Assembly (NCBI RefSeq): GCF_019752415.1
Contig: NZ_JAIEME010000025.1
Location: forward strand, 1-64,000
Source of the DNA: Nitrosomonas sp.
Lineage (GTDB): Bacteria; Pseudomonadota; Gammaproteobacteria; Burkholderiales; Nitrosomonadaceae
Length of the DNA: 64,000 nucleotides
Reading direction: 5' to 3'
A model generated the notes under the pieces. The model was given only the letters and a program-made list of their open reading frames with translations, had not been told where the DNA came from and did no database searches. This document shows, piece after piece, positions 32,062-41,365 of the stretch. The translations under genes and the position numbers were made by a program. Every line of letters starts with the position of its first letter. Position 1 is the first letter of the stretch.

Positions 32062-32250
32062 CTATCCATTGAAATAAACATAGGGCTTCATGGGAACTGA
32101 AGATTCATTAAATTCCTTGTTTTCTTCTCTATTCTGATTTTTATCCCACCACATACTTCTTGCGGCCAGTCGCTTTTCTTGTATATGCGGATTTTTTTCC
32201 AGAAATTCACGCATAAATTTTGTGTGCTCAGATTCGTAACTGTAATCCAT
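32062..32250 (-). CDS. DUF3460 family protein
   Basis: The 62-residue protein begins MDYSYESEHTKFMREFLEKN and continues PHIQEKRLAARSMWWDKNQN, the pattern of DUF3460, a short family found mainly in betaproteobacteria. It is soluble and helical; its function is unknown. It lies upstream of the lipoprotein gene on the same strand. Confidence 0.75.
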   Translation of the reverse strand: MDYSYESEHTKFMREFLEKNPHIQEKRLAARSMWWDKNQNREENKEFNESSVPMKPYVYFNG

Positions 32251-32493
32251 AATTTCACCCTACGCTTTAATGCAAAAGCAGAACTTTAGCACAGACCCGA
32301 TTTTCTATACAGCTCAGGTTGTTTGATTCATCTTGTAATCACACTGATTGCTTGCAGCAATGCTAGAATAGCAGCAAAACATTTTATAACCTGCCTAGAA
32401 CATACCCAACTTGAATATCTTTCATCACAAAGCTTTTTTCAAAATTATTTCTAGATTGGAAAACACTAACAGGCCATTACGCCACTTTTCCTG

Positions 32494-33525
32494 ATGCTAG
32501 TTTTAGGCATTGAAACTTCTTGCGATGAAACCGGAATCGCACTGTTTGACACAAAACGCGGTCTGCTGAGCCATACACTCTATTCCCAAATTGAAATGCA
32601 TAGTGAATATGGCGGCGTCGTACCTGAACTTGCATCGCGCGACCATATCCGGCGTGTACTGCCCTTGATCAAGGAAACGTTGCTTTCAGCCAAATGCGAA
32701 TTGCACGAAATCAATGCTATCGCTTATACGCAGGGTCCCGGTCTGGCTGGCGCTCTTCTGGTAGGTGCCAGCATCGGCGCTGCACTGAGTTTTGCACTAA
32801 AAATTCCTGTGCTGGGCATCCATCATCTGGAGGGACATCTGTTATCGCCGCTGTTATCCACACCGGCACCGAACTTTCCATTTATCGCGCTGCTGGTATC
32901 GGGAGGTCATACGCAATTAATGCAAGTGGATGCGGTCGGACACTATAAATTGCTGGGTGAAACGGTTGATGATGCAGCAGGCGAGGCTTTTGACAAAACC
33001 GCAAAATTACTCGGACTGGGTTATCCGGGCGGCGCCGCCTTATCAAAACTGGCTCAGCAAGGCCAGTCAGGACGATTCAAACTTCCGCGGCCAATGCTCA
33101 ATAGCGGCGATCTCAATTTCAGTTTTAGCGGGTTAAAAACTGCGGTACTCACCCTGATCAACAAACAAGAAATCACGCAACAAACCAGCGCGGACATTGC
33201 TTTAGCTTTTCAAGAAGCGATTGTGGAAGTATTAACAGAAAAATCACTGACCGCTTTATCACGGACCGATCTTACGCAACTGGTTGTCGCCGGAGGTGTA
33301 GGCGCCAACGATCAGTTACGTCAGAATCTCAGCAGCAAAGCCTCTGCAAAAGGAGCGACCGTTTTTTATCCGGAGCTTGAATTTTGCACCGACAATGGCG
33401 CCATGATTGCTTTTTCTGGTGCAATGCGCTTGCTAGCTTCCCCTGATAAAAATTGGCCACCAGCAAGTAGCTTCACCGTCAATGCGCGCTGGAATCTGGA
33501 AATGCTTGATGAACCGGATGATTGA
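32494..33525 (+). CDS. tsaD: tRNA N6-adenosine threonylcarbamoyltransferase
   Basis: The 343-residue enzyme transfers threonylcarbamoyl to A37 of tRNAs that read ANN codons, together with TsaB, TsaC and TsaE. Motifs are [17 protein letters not shown] at the N-terminus, the metal-binding [25 protein letters not shown], and [17 protein letters not shown] with the late [10 protein letters not shown]. Length is typical. It converges with plsY with no space between the stops. Confidence 0.98.
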   Translation: MLVLGIETSCDETGIALFDTKRGLLSHTLYSQIEMHSEYGGVVPELASRDHIRRVLPLIKETLLSAKCELHEINAIAYTQGPGLAGALLVGASIGAALSFALKIPVLGIHHLEGHLLSPLLSTPAPNFPFIALLVSGGHTQLMQVDAVGHYKLLGETVDDAAGEAFDKTAKLLGLGYPGGAALSKLAQQGQSGRFKLPRPMLNSGDLNFSFSGLKTAVLTLINKQEITQQTSADIALAFQEAIVEVLTEKSLTALSRTDLTQLVVAGGVGANDQLRQNLSSKASAKGATVFYPELEFCTDNGAMIAFSGAMRLLASPDKNWPPASSFTVNARWNLEMLDEPDD

Positions 33526-34140
33526 TCAAGAATCGGGGGATTTTTTCTCGCCGATACGGCCTTCTTTCCCTGCCAGCAAATTGACGATATTCGACCGGTG
33601 ACGCCAGATCAGCAGCAGTGACATCGCCGAAACGGCCAGCGTCCCGGCTTCAAAACCCAGCAGGACGACGCTAAACAGCGGCGCCAATACCGCTGCGATC
33701 AAGGCCGACAGCGACGAAATGCGCCAAGTGAATGCAACCGCCAACCAGGTCGCCATCGCTAACAGCCCCAGCCACACATTCAAACCGAGCAATACGCCGA
33801 CCGCAGTCGCTACCCCTTTGCCGCCCTGGAAACGCAAAAATATCGGGAACACATGCCCGAGGAATACCGCCAACGCCGCCACGGCCACCGCTTCATCGCC
33901 CAGCCCCCACACCGGCGAGTAAGTTTGCGCCAAGAACACCGCCAGCCAGCCTTTGCCAGCGTCGCCGAGCAAGGTCAAAACCGCCGCAGCCTTCTTGCCG
34001 CTGCGCAACACGTTGGTCGCCCCCGGATTCTTTGAACCGTAGGTGCGCGGGTCGGGCAATTTAAAAACCCAACTGGACACCACCGCAAAGGAAACCGACC
34101 CCAGCAAATAAGCCAGCAAAGCAAAAACCAATATCGTCAT
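33526..34140 (-). CDS. plsY: Glycerol-3-phosphate acyltransferase PlsY
   Basis: The 204-residue membrane enzyme transfers an acyl group from acyl-phosphate to glycerol-3-phosphate, the first step of phospholipid synthesis with PlsX. Motifs are LAYLLGSVSFAVV, DPRTYGSKNPGATNVLRSG, LTLLGDAGKGWLAVFLA and FLRFQGGKGVATAVGVLLGL. The start at ATG 34140 is chosen because PlsY proteins begin at this helix; a longer open frame to 34230 adds nothing recognisable. The C-terminal basic tail RIGEKKSPDS is slightly long. Confidence 0.95.
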   Translation of the reverse strand: MTILVFALLAYLLGSVSFAVVSSWVFKLPDPRTYGSKNPGATNVLRSGKKAAAVLTLLGDAGKGWLAVFLAQTYSPVWGLGDEAVAVAALAVFLGHVFPIFLRFQGGKGVATAVGVLLGLNVWLGLLAMATWLAVAFTWRISSLSALIAAVLAPLFSVVLLGFEAGTLAVSAMSLLLIWRHRSNIVNLLAGKEGRIGEKKSPDS

Positions 34141-34248
34141 GAGTATTCGCACCACCCGAACAAAATAGAATAGAATCCCGTATCGCTCACATCCGCAAGA
34201 CTTCCGGAAGCTCCCGAATAACCCGCACATTTTAGCGCTTAATCACCA

Positions 34249-34617
34249 ATGGATATTATTTTTCTGCACGACTTTAAAGCCAAAACCTTGATCGGCATCT
34301 ACCCGTGGGAGCGCATCGTTCCGCAAACGATTCAATTGGACTTGGAAATCGCACTTCCCACCAGCCGCGCATGCCAATCCGACAAAATCGAAGATGCTTT
34401 GGATTATGCATTGATCATTGAAAGAATTAACGAGATTTTAGCCAACAGACACTTTTCTTTATTGGAAGCATTGGCCGAACATATCGCGCAAACCATTCTG
34501 ACAGAATTCCATTCGCCGTGGGTTAAAGTCAGCGTGGCAAAGCTCGGGATTATACGTGGGGTAAAAAAACTGGGCGTTTGCATTGAGCGGAGTGCTGATG
34601 TCGCATCAGCACAGTAA
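34249..34617 (+). CDS. folB: Dihydroneopterin aldolase
   Basis: The 122-residue enzyme of folate synthesis splits 7,8-dihydroneopterin. It starts MDIIFLHDFKAKTLIGIYPW, which includes the conserved IGIYxWE motif, and contains ALDYALIIERINEILANRHF and SLLEALAEHIAQTIL with the conserved active-site Glu. Length is right for the family. It is divergent from plsY, a common neighbour pair together with tsaD in betaproteobacteria. Confidence 0.93.
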   Translation: MDIIFLHDFKAKTLIGIYPWERIVPQTIQLDLEIALPTSRACQSDKIEDALDYALIIERINEILANRHFSLLEALAEHIAQTILTEFHSPWVKVSVAKLGIIRGVKKLGVCIERSADVASAQ

Positions 34618-34674
34618 AAGTATAACCACAAACACGGCGTTTCATTTCTATCGCAATATAATCTTCCATTAAAG

Positions 34675-35290
34675 GTGTTAATTGGAAACAATAATATTAA
34701 AAAGATAGAATTGCATCGCTTCAAACGCTATAGGGATAAAACAATATCAACCCCTGAAGGATTCTGCCTATTAGCAGGTTCAAACAACTCGGGAAAATCT
34801 GCCTTTATTCAGGCATTCGCTTTATGGGAACTTTGCGAATCAGTAATTTCTTCAGAGCATGGTTTAAATGGCTTGCTTAACAAATATATTGTTAAGAAAC
34901 AAGGTTTAGGTGTTAACGGAGAGAATTTTTTGCCTCTAAACATACCTTCCTTTAACACCTTTGGACTAACCTTAAGATTAATCCTGAGCAAGATCAGAAA
35001 GGTGATAGAGAAACACACGGCTATACCTTGTAGTTCGAAGTAAGGTGGCAAAATAGTTCCTATGTTCCTGAGCGTTATCTTAGATTCTCATTATCTTTGG
35101 CTAATGAAAGATTATTTGCAAAAACAACCAAATCAAATATAACTACCACGGAGATATTACCCAAAATTGCATATATCCCTCCATTCGCTGGAATATTGGT
35201 TGGTAAAGTTTTTCTTAGTATCAGATTCACGAGATATCTTTAAGAATCTTCAAAAAAATACGACAGATAACTCTTTATTTGATAATATTA
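34675..35290 (+). pseudogene. Remnant of an AAA-type ATPase (RecF/OLD-like)
   Basis: From GTG at 34675 the frame reads IKKIELHRFKRYRDKTIS and LLAGSNNSGKSAFIQAFALW, the Walker A of RecF/SMC-like AAA ATPases, and stops after 122 residues. Homologous-looking sequence continues in another frame: SSYVPERYLRFSLSLANERL and ILPKIAYIPPFAGILV, typical of the strand after the Walker region. A third frame carries DIFKNLQKNTTDNSLFDNIN. The gene has thus at least two frame changes and lacks its Walker B half. Such ATPases are often parts of defence systems. It lies between folB and a secreted-protein gene, where nothing else explains it. Confidence 0.65.
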
Positions 35291-35320
35291 ATTCACTCAT
35301 CTTTGCTCAGGAGGTGTTCA

Positions 35321-35674
35321 ATGCGTACGTTACAAGCTATTTTGATCTTTTATGCTGTTGCACTAATGCTCTTCATGAATAATGCGGTTGCCGCTCAAGA
35401 TTTAAGCGAGATTCAAAACCGATTTAATGCAGAAACCACCAACAAGCGTTTCAGTGTTCCGACTGATGCTGCATTAACATCAGCTCTCAAAGAAGCAACA
35501 CAAAGAGGCACACCAACCAGAACGCAAAGCTTCGCACCCGGTTGTTTTGGTTTGGGTTGTATTTTGGGACAAAACAACTTTGGCTATGGCAGTTACTTTG
35601 GAGGTTATTCCCGCCCGTATTATGGTGGTTCTTATGCCGCCAATAATTATCTTCCTTATTATTCTGGTTGGTAA
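35321..35674 (+). CDS. Secreted Gly/Tyr-rich protein (117 aa), unknown function
   Basis: The protein has a signal peptide (MRTLQAILIFYAVALMLFMN followed by NAVAAQ) and a short mature part. Its C-terminal third is rich in Gly, Tyr, Phe and Asn (NNFGYGSYFGGYSRPYYGGS) and includes two Cys (CFGLGCILG) that could form a disulfide. An AGGAGG site lies seven bases before ATG at 35321. I do not recognise the family. It may be an extracellular or envelope protein; it lies just before the TraT-like gene but with 138 bp between. Confidence 0.6.
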   Translation: MRTLQAILIFYAVALMLFMNNAVAAQDLSEIQNRFNAETTNKRFSVPTDAALTSALKEATQRGTPTRTQSFAPGCFGLGCILGQNNFGYGSYFGGYSRPYYGGSYAANNYLPYYSGW

Positions 35675-35812
35675 TTTTCTGAACCGTGGTGAATGTAATT
35701 CTGGTATAAGCCATAAATAGTGCATTCGCTAATTGACAATGAACTGATAGATAATTTGCGTTGATCCTAAATAAAAAGTTTTTCATTTAATTACTACAAA
35801 AAGGGAGATGAA

Positions 35813-36586
35813 ATGGGGCGCTTCACCAGCAAGAATACCTGGATACTGACCGGAATCATGATGTTTTCTTTGATTTTAAGTGGGTGTGCGGCAGTTCATA
35901 CGTCCATTGCCAAGAAAGATCTGGATGTTCAAACTAAAATGAGTGACTCCATTTTTCTAGATCCAATTGAACCAAGCCAAAGAGTTATTTACCTGAATAT
36001 CCGCAATACCTCCGACAAAACCAATTTTGATATCACACCTCCGGTTGCCAGAGCGTTGGAAGGCAGAGGTTACCGCATCACCACTAATCCCAAAGAAGCG
36101 CATTATTGGCTGCAGGCTAATATTTTAAGTGTTGACAAGGCCAGCCCTACCGCCGCAGAAGCTGCTTTAAGAGCTGGCTATGGTGGTATGGGGAGCGCCG
36201 CACTGGGTGGGGCAGTGGGTGCAGCCGCTGGCGGTGCAATGGATGGATGGACAGGTGCGGGGATTGGTGGATTGGCCGGCGCGGCTGCGTTTGGCATCGT
36301 CAGTACAATAGCGGATGCCTCGGTAAAAGATGTCACGTTTATGGCGATTACTGATGTTGAAATAGCTGAACGCGCCGAGGAAGGTGTCATCGTCCGTGAA
36401 GACCGGCAACAAGATGCTAAGCAAGGTGTGGGGGGTGCAAGAAGACAGTCTTCCACAAAAGTCAGCGAAATGAATAAATATCGTACTCGCGTAGTCAGTA
36501 CGGCAAACAAGGTGAATCTGCTGTACGAAGAAGCTGCCGTTGAATTGACCAATGGATTGGCACGTTCCATTTCAGGGCTTTTTTAA
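35813..36586 (+). CDS. TraT-like outer-membrane lipoprotein
   Basis: The 257-residue protein resembles TraT, the surface-exclusion and complement-resistance lipoprotein of F-type plasmids, which has many chromosomal homologues. It has a lipobox (FSLILSGC), a TraT-like N-terminal part (KDLDVQTKMSDSIFLDPI, NIRNTSDKTNFDI) and a Gly/Ala-rich membrane-interacting segment (GGMGSAALGGAVGAAAGG). The end contains YRTRVVSTANKVNLLYEEAA, also typical. GGGAG precedes the ATG. No conjugation genes are adjacent, so a role in surface exclusion is not supported here. Confidence 0.85.
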   Translation: MGRFTSKNTWILTGIMMFSLILSGCAAVHTSIAKKDLDVQTKMSDSIFLDPIEPSQRVIYLNIRNTSDKTNFDITPPVARALEGRGYRITTNPKEAHYWLQANILSVDKASPTAAEAALRAGYGGMGSAALGGAVGAAAGGAMDGWTGAGIGGLAGAAAFGIVSTIADASVKDVTFMAITDVEIAERAEEGVIVREDRQQDAKQGVGGARRQSSTKVSEMNKYRTRVVSTANKVNLLYEEAAVELTNGLARSISGLF

Positions 36587-36608
36587 AAGAAATTTCGAGC
36601 CAATTGAT

Positions 36609-36642
36609 TACGTTCATGGTTTGAGAACTCACCATGAACGTA
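36609..36642. terminator. Hairpin after the TraT-like gene
   Basis: TACGTTCATGGT (36609-36620) is repeated as its exact reverse complement at 36631-36642 with a ten-base loop. It lies 22 bases past the TraT-like stop and probably ends or stabilises that transcript. A T-run is not visible. Confidence 0.55.
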
Positions 36643-36703
36643 CTTAATAGCTTTTCGTTCCCCTTGAAATTATCGAAAAATGTAATCGAAACATTCCATT
36701 AAA

Positions 36704-37081
36704 ATGCAGCTTACTAATAAACTTTCGAAGATCATCGTGCAAAAAAAAACAATCAGCATGATTTTGTTTTTCTGTATTCTTGTTTCCCCAATTGTGGCAC
36801 TGGCTCAAAAACAGAACTCAGCTCCAGATAGCAAGGAAGTTATCAATCGAATCAGTAAAGAGCTTGGGTTGAATGACACACAGAAAACCAAAGTCGAAGC
36901 CATACTCGATAATGAGAAAAAGAAAGTTGAAGCTGTATTCAATGAAGAGCGGAAGAAATTACAACAAATCCAAGAGATAACACGTACAAACTTACAGGCT
37001 GTATTAACACCCGAGCAAATGGAAAAACTCGATAAAAAAATGCGCGAACAAAGTAATAAGAATAATCCTCAGAAGAAATAG
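36704..37081 (+). CDS. Spy/CpxP-like periplasmic protein
   Basis: The 125-residue protein has a signal peptide (ISMILFFCILVSPIVALA) and a charged helical mature part. The pair ISKELGLNDTQKTKVEAIL and LQAVLTPEQMEKLDKKMREQ resembles the LTxxQ repeats of Spy and CpxP, ATP-independent chaperones and stress sensors of the periplasm. The long middle helix (EKKKVEAVFNEERKKLQQIQ) fits the cradle structure. It is a single gene, convergent with queC. Confidence 0.65.
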   Translation: MQLTNKLSKIIVQKKTISMILFFCILVSPIVALAQKQNSAPDSKEVINRISKELGLNDTQKTKVEAILDNEKKKVEAVFNEERKKLQQIQEITRTNLQAVLTPEQMEKLDKKMREQSNKNNPQKK

Positions 37082-37123
37082 CAGTTTGATACGCCTAAAT
37101 GACTTCAGATCATTTGTAATAAT

Positions 37124-37804
37124 TTATGGAATAATCAGATATCGTGTTAGATCGGTTACGCCTGCCGCAGTAAATCCAGCACGCCGAATACGACAAGAAT
37201 CACAAACACCACAGGCTCGTCCCAGCTCATCAGCCTGATAACAAGAAACGGTTAAACTGTAATCGACACCTGATGCAATTCCTTCCTGGATAATCTCTTT
37301 CTTGGTCATATGCATCAGCGGTGCATGAATGGTCAGTTTTTTGCCTTCAATGGCTGCCTTGGTTGCTAGATTCGCCATATTTTCAAAAGCCGTAATGTAT
37401 TCCGGGCGGCAATCCGGGTAGCCGGAATAATCGACTGCATTCACACCGACGAAGATATCCTGACTATCCAGCGTTTCAGCCCATGCCAACGCCAGCGACA
37501 GCATAATGGTATTTCTGGCGGGTACATAAGTGACGGGGATATCTGTATTCTCTCCAGAAGTTGGAATTTCAATTGAATGGTCTGTAAGCGCTGATCCACC
37601 GAATGTTGTCAGATCGAGTTTTATAACCTGATGGGATTGAGAACCTAAAGATTGTGCGACTTTTTTTGCTGCTTCTAATTCTGATCGATGCCGCTGGCCA
37701 TAATCGACACTCAAGGTATAACACTCGAATTGTCTGTTCCGGGCTATCGCCAGTATGGTTGCAGAATCTAATCCGCCAGATAGCAATACCACCGCTTTTT
37801 TCAT
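37124..37804 (-). CDS. queC: 7-cyano-7-deazaguanine synthase QueC
   Basis: The 226-residue enzyme converts 7-carboxy-7-deazaguanine to preQ0 with ATP and ammonia, in queuosine synthesis. The PP-loop is [39 protein letters not shown] and [20 protein letters not shown] follow; the four Cys that bind zinc are in [18 protein letters not shown]. It lies 22 bases after queE on the same strand. QueD and QueF are not in the window. Confidence 0.97.
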   Translation of the reverse strand: MKKAVVLLSGGLDSATILAIARNRQFECYTLSVDYGQRHRSELEAAKKVAQSLGSQSHQVIKLDLTTFGGSALTDHSIEIPTSGENTDIPVTYVPARNTIMLSLALAWAETLDSQDIFVGVNAVDYSGYPDCRPEYITAFENMANLATKAAIEGKKLTIHAPLMHMTKKEIIQEGIASGVDYSLTVSCYQADELGRACGVCDSCRIRRAGFTAAGVTDLTRYLIIP

Positions 37805-37826
37805 GCGCTGATCAACTTTACGAACT

Positions 37827-38483
37827 TCACCGCCCCGGCCCCTCTCCCCACAGCAGTTTATGCATCTGAATCTGCATCCTTACCGGCAAGCTGTCACGCA
37901 ATATCCAGGCTGCCAGTATCGCTGGATCCAAACTGCCATAAACGGGTGAAAGCAGGATTGGACATATTTGTTGTAACTGCCTGGTATGAATGATTTCGCA
38001 AGCCCATTGATAATCTGCTTCATCGCACAGCACGAATTTGATTTCGTCATGTTGTTTCAGATGAGCAAGATTGGACCAGTTATTTTTAGTTACTTCACCC
38101 GAACCCGGGGTTTTGATATCCATGACTTTGCACACACGCACATCTACTCTGGATAAATCCAATGCGCCGCTGGTTTCAAGTGATACGGAATACTGTGCAT
38201 CGCATAATGCAGTTAACAAATCCAAGCAAGCTTTCTGTGCCAGAGGCTCACCGCCGGTCACGGTTACATAATTCGTTTGATAGCGAGCCACCTGGTTTAG
38301 TATTTCTGCTATCGATAGACTCTCACCGCCGGTAAAAGCATAAGCGGTATCACAGTAGCCGCAGCGCAAAGGGCAGCCCGTCAAACGCACAAAAACCGTC
38401 GGCAAACCAACTCGGCTGGTTTCACCTTGTAACGAAAAGAAAATTTCACTGATACGCAAGGTTGTCGTCTCTAACACTTGCAT
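37827..38483 (-). CDS. queE: 7-carboxy-7-deazaguanine synthase QueE
   Basis: The 218-residue radical-SAM enzyme makes 7-carboxy-7-deazaguanine from 6-carboxytetrahydropterin. It starts with [20 protein letters not shown], the cluster-binding motif is [20 protein letters not shown] (C-x3-C-x2-C), and [19 protein letters not shown] follows. Its operon partner queC supports the assignment. Confidence 0.97.
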   Translation of the reverse strand: MQVLETTTLRISEIFFSLQGETSRVGLPTVFVRLTGCPLRCGYCDTAYAFTGGESLSIAEILNQVARYQTNYVTVTGGEPLAQKACLDLLTALCDAQYSVSLETSGALDLSRVDVRVCKVMDIKTPGSGEVTKNNWSNLAHLKQHDEIKFVLCDEADYQWACEIIHTRQLQQICPILLSPVYGSLDPAILAAWILRDSLPVRMQIQMHKLLWGEGPGR

Positions 38484-38581
38484 AATGATTGATCACCTGA
38501 AAGAAAAAAGAAACAGATTATATTACTTTGAAGGTAATGCAGAAAACAACAATTGACCGGCTATTTGTTCAAGCGAGGAGT

Positions 38582-39472
38582 TTATTTGATGTTAGCCAAG
38601 CGTTGCTTGGCTTTTTTTGCGGCGTCACTATTTGGGTATTTTGCCAGCAGATTTTCTAACGTATGCTTACTTGCCTTGCTATCGCCCATTTCCTGCTGGC
38701 TGCTGGCAATATTCAGAAATGCATCCGGCACCTTGCTGCTATCCGGATACGTGCTAATCAATTTTCTCTGTGCGTGAATTGCCAGTTGATAATCCCGCAG
38801 TGCATAGCGTGCATTGCCAATCCAATAAGCAGCACCAGGTGCCAAATTGGATTGCGGATAATTCCCCAGGAAGCTTTCGAATTGCGCAATTGCATTGGCA
38901 TACTCACCATTCTTGAATAAGTCATACGCTTCTTTATAAGCGCTATTTTCTGCTGGCCCCGAAGGCGCTAGTTCATTTGCTGATACCACACTTGAAGCGG
39001 GCGCACCGGAAGCAGCAGCTTCATCCGATGATGAAGTTTCCGGCACCACACCACCAGCTAGTGGTGGTGCAGCTACTTGTTCTTTAACTGAGGTGCTATC
39101 GGAAAAGCTTGCTGGCGCTGCAGGAGCGGAAGAACTCTTCTTACCAGGTTGCTCAATCTGGCGCAACCGATTGTCCAAATCAATATAGAAATCCCGCTGC
39201 CGCTTCTGTAACAAGGCATTGTCATTACTCAGCATTTCTATTTGTCCGTTCAGTTTTCCCAATTCGAGCCCAAGCGTTTCAACTTGTGCATAGAGTTCAA
39301 GTAACGCTTGGCTGTTCAATGCTTGCTCCATCTTAGCAATACGCGCTTCCATTTCACTGACTTGCTTACGTAATGCGGTAATCTGTTCGCGTGCTTCATT
39401 ATCACCAAACAATGAGGCATAACTGACATTACAGCTTAGCAGTAACAACAGTAAGAAAACGCGTATCAACAT
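38582..39472 (-). CDS. cpoB: Cell division coordinator CpoB (YbgF), Tol-Pal accessory
   Basis: The 296-residue periplasmic protein has a signal peptide (VFLLLLLLSCNVSYAS), a coiled-coil trimerisation region (EQITALRKQVSEMEARIAKM), a low-complexity linker rich in Ala, Ser and Pro, and a C-terminal TPR domain (AYKEAYDLFKNGEYANAIAQ, AAYWIGNARYALRDYQLAIH). CpoB links peptidoglycan synthesis with Tol-driven outer-membrane constriction at division. It is the last gene of the tol-pal operon, two bases after pal. Confidence 0.94.
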   Translation of the reverse strand: MLIRVFLLLLLLSCNVSYASLFGDNEAREQITALRKQVSEMEARIAKMEQALNSQALLELYAQVETLGLELGKLNGQIEMLSNDNALLQKRQRDFYIDLDNRLRQIEQPGKKSSSAPAAPASFSDSTSVKEQVAAPPLAGGVVPETSSSDEAAASGAPASSVVSANELAPSGPAENSAYKEAYDLFKNGEYANAIAQFESFLGNYPQSNLAPGAAYWIGNARYALRDYQLAIHAQRKLISTYPDSSKVPDAFLNIASSQQEMGDSKASKHTLENLLAKYPNSDAAKKAKQRLANIK

Positions 39473-39474
39473 CT

Positions 39475-39993
39475 TTATTCACCCCGGTAAAGGATATCTG
39501 TGCGGCGATTCTGACTCCATGCCGATTCACCATGTCCCAATGCACGCGGCTTTTCTTCGCCCAAGCTGACCGATTCAATTTGCTCATCTCGCGCACCTGC
39601 CAAGGTCATCATATTTCTGACGCTATCGGCACGACGCTGTCCTAAAGCCAGATTGTATTCACGGCTGCCACGATCATCGGTATTCCCTTGCAGGATTACG
39701 CTGGCACTTGCATTATCACGCAAGAACCTGGCATGAGACAGTACCAGCTCTCTGTATTCACTTTTAACGGTGTAGCTATCATATTCGTAATAAACACTTC
39801 GCTGGGACAAAATACTGTTAGGATCCTGCAGTTGACTGAAATAGCTGGGCCTGTCTGAACCTGATCCCATCAAATCACTACCTCCTGAACCGGCACCCGC
39901 ACCTGCGTTGAGATCATCAACTTCTGGTTGCGTGGTTTGGCTAGCGCAAGCTGATAACAGAACAATCAATGAAATCCCTAATAATTTCCTCAT
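39475..39993 (-). CDS. pal: Peptidoglycan-associated lipoprotein Pal
   Basis: The 172-residue lipoprotein has a signal ending in the lipobox LLSAC and a C-terminal OmpA-like domain that binds peptidoglycan: SVYYEYDSYTVKSEYRELVL, VILQGNTDDRGSREYNLALG and QRRADSVRNMMTLAGA. The linker is Gly/Ser-rich. GGGAG lies seven bases before the ATG. The gene lies between tolB and cpoB. Confidence 0.97.
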   Translation of the reverse strand: MRKLLGISLIVLLSACASQTTQPEVDDLNAGAGAGSGGSDLMGSGSDRPSYFSQLQDPNSILSQRSVYYEYDSYTVKSEYRELVLSHARFLRDNASASVILQGNTDDRGSREYNLALGQRRADSVRNMMTLAGARDEQIESVSLGEEKPRALGHGESAWSQNRRTDILYRGE

Positions 39994-40018
39994 TTATAAC
40001 TCCCTTAAATTAAAAATT

Positions 40019-41317
40019 TTACTTCCAAGTTGGCAAAGGACCCCATGCCGGTTCCCTAATATCGCCTATTTGTACTGAAAGATGCTGCCTTGTCTGCCCA
40101 TCCCTGGAAACTGCGGATAATATACCATGCCCGTTAATCTCAGTTGCATATAAGATCATCTTACCGTTAGGCGCAAAACTAGGCGATTCATCAAATTTGG
40201 AGTTTGTCAGTATCTGTACCTGCCGTGATCCAATCTCCTGAACAGCTACGTTAAACTGACCATTGTTCCGATGGATAAAAGTAAAACCTTTACCATCTCG
40301 ACTATAATCCGGACTGACATTGTAGCTACCTTCGAAAGTAAGCCGCTCGGCATTACTGGTTTCAGTATTGGTTACCGGCATTCGATAAATCTGCGGGCTG
40401 CCGCCACGATCGGAAGTAAATAAAATGTATCGGCCATCCGGAGAAAAATTTGGCTCCGTATCGATTCCAGAACTTCTGCTTAATCTTTGCAAGCCACTTC
40501 CATCTGCATTCACAAGAAATATTTGCGACCCGCCTTGCCCGGTCAATACAACAGCCAGTTTTTTACCATCCGGAGACCAGGCGGGTGCGCTGTTACTGCC
40601 TTTAAAACTGGCAACCGCTCGACGCTCACGCGTCGCTAATTTTTGTACATACACAATCGGCTTTTTGTTCTCAAATGAAACATAAGCCAATTGATTACCA
40701 TCGGGTGACCAAGCAGGAGAAATAATCGGCTCCGTGTATTCGATGATGGATTGCGCGTTATAACCATCCGCATCAGCGACCTGAAGCGCATACTTATTAC
40801 CGCGTTTCAACACGTAAGCAATACGAGTACTGAATACCCCAACATCACCCGTCAATGCTTCGTAGATAACATCCGCAATCCGATGCGCCGCCATACGCAA
40901 TTGTGCCGTAGGAACCGTGATTGCCAATCCGGTCAACTGTGATTTTTTAGCGACATCCATCAGGCGGAATTGAATTTCCACCTGATCACCGGAAATAGCT
41001 ACTACACGGCCAATTACCAATGCATTAGCGCCACGATTGGCCCAGTCGGAATATACGACTTCCACAGGCGCGTGCGGCGACAAGCCAGCAGGATCTACCA
41101 GTTTAAACAAACCAGTCCGTTGCAAATCAGCACTAATCACTGGCGTAATACTTTGCTGAAGTTTATTTTCATCAGCAAAAGGAACAATAGCAATAGGAAT
41201 GCGTGATGCCCCGCCGCCAAAAATCTCGATATTCAGTTGCGCGTACACGGGCGCACTGATCAGGCATAAAAGCAGAATCAATGCACGATAAATAGATTTG
41301 GACCGATGTATTGACAT
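40019..41317 (-). CDS. tolB: Tol-Pal system translocation protein TolB
   Basis: The 432-residue periplasmic protein has a signal peptide (SIYRALILLLCLISAPVYAQ), an N-terminal alpha-beta domain (GASRIPIAIVPFADENKLQQ) and a six-bladed beta-propeller with WSPDG repeats (SPAWSPDGNQLAYVSFENK, SAPAWSPDGKKLAVVLTG, EPNFSPDGRYILFTSDRGGS). The start at ATG 41317 gives a normal signal peptide; an upstream in-frame ATG at 41353 would add 12 residues. It lies 48 bases after tolA. Confidence 0.96.
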   Translation of the reverse strand: MSIHRSKSIYRALILLLCLISAPVYAQLNIEIFGGGASRIPIAIVPFADENKLQQSITPVISADLQRTGLFKLVDPAGLSPHAPVEVVYSDWANRGANALVIGRVVAISGDQVEIQFRLMDVAKKSQLTGLAITVPTAQLRMAAHRIADVIYEALTGDVGVFSTRIAYVLKRGNKYALQVADADGYNAQSIIEYTEPIISPAWSPDGNQLAYVSFENKKPIVYVQKLATRERRAVASFKGSNSAPAWSPDGKKLAVVLTGQGGSQIFLVNADGSGLQRLSRSSGIDTEPNFSPDGRYILFTSDRGGSPQIYRMPVTNTETSNAERLTFEGSYNVSPDYSRDGKGFTFIHRNNGQFNVAVQEIGSRQVQILTNSKFDESPSFAPNGKMILYATEINGHGILSAVSRDGQTRQHLSVQIGDIREPAWGPLPTWK

Positions 41318-41365
41318 AAGTATTAAATTTTCAAAAAGCAAAAAATTCCCCATTGATTATAACAA

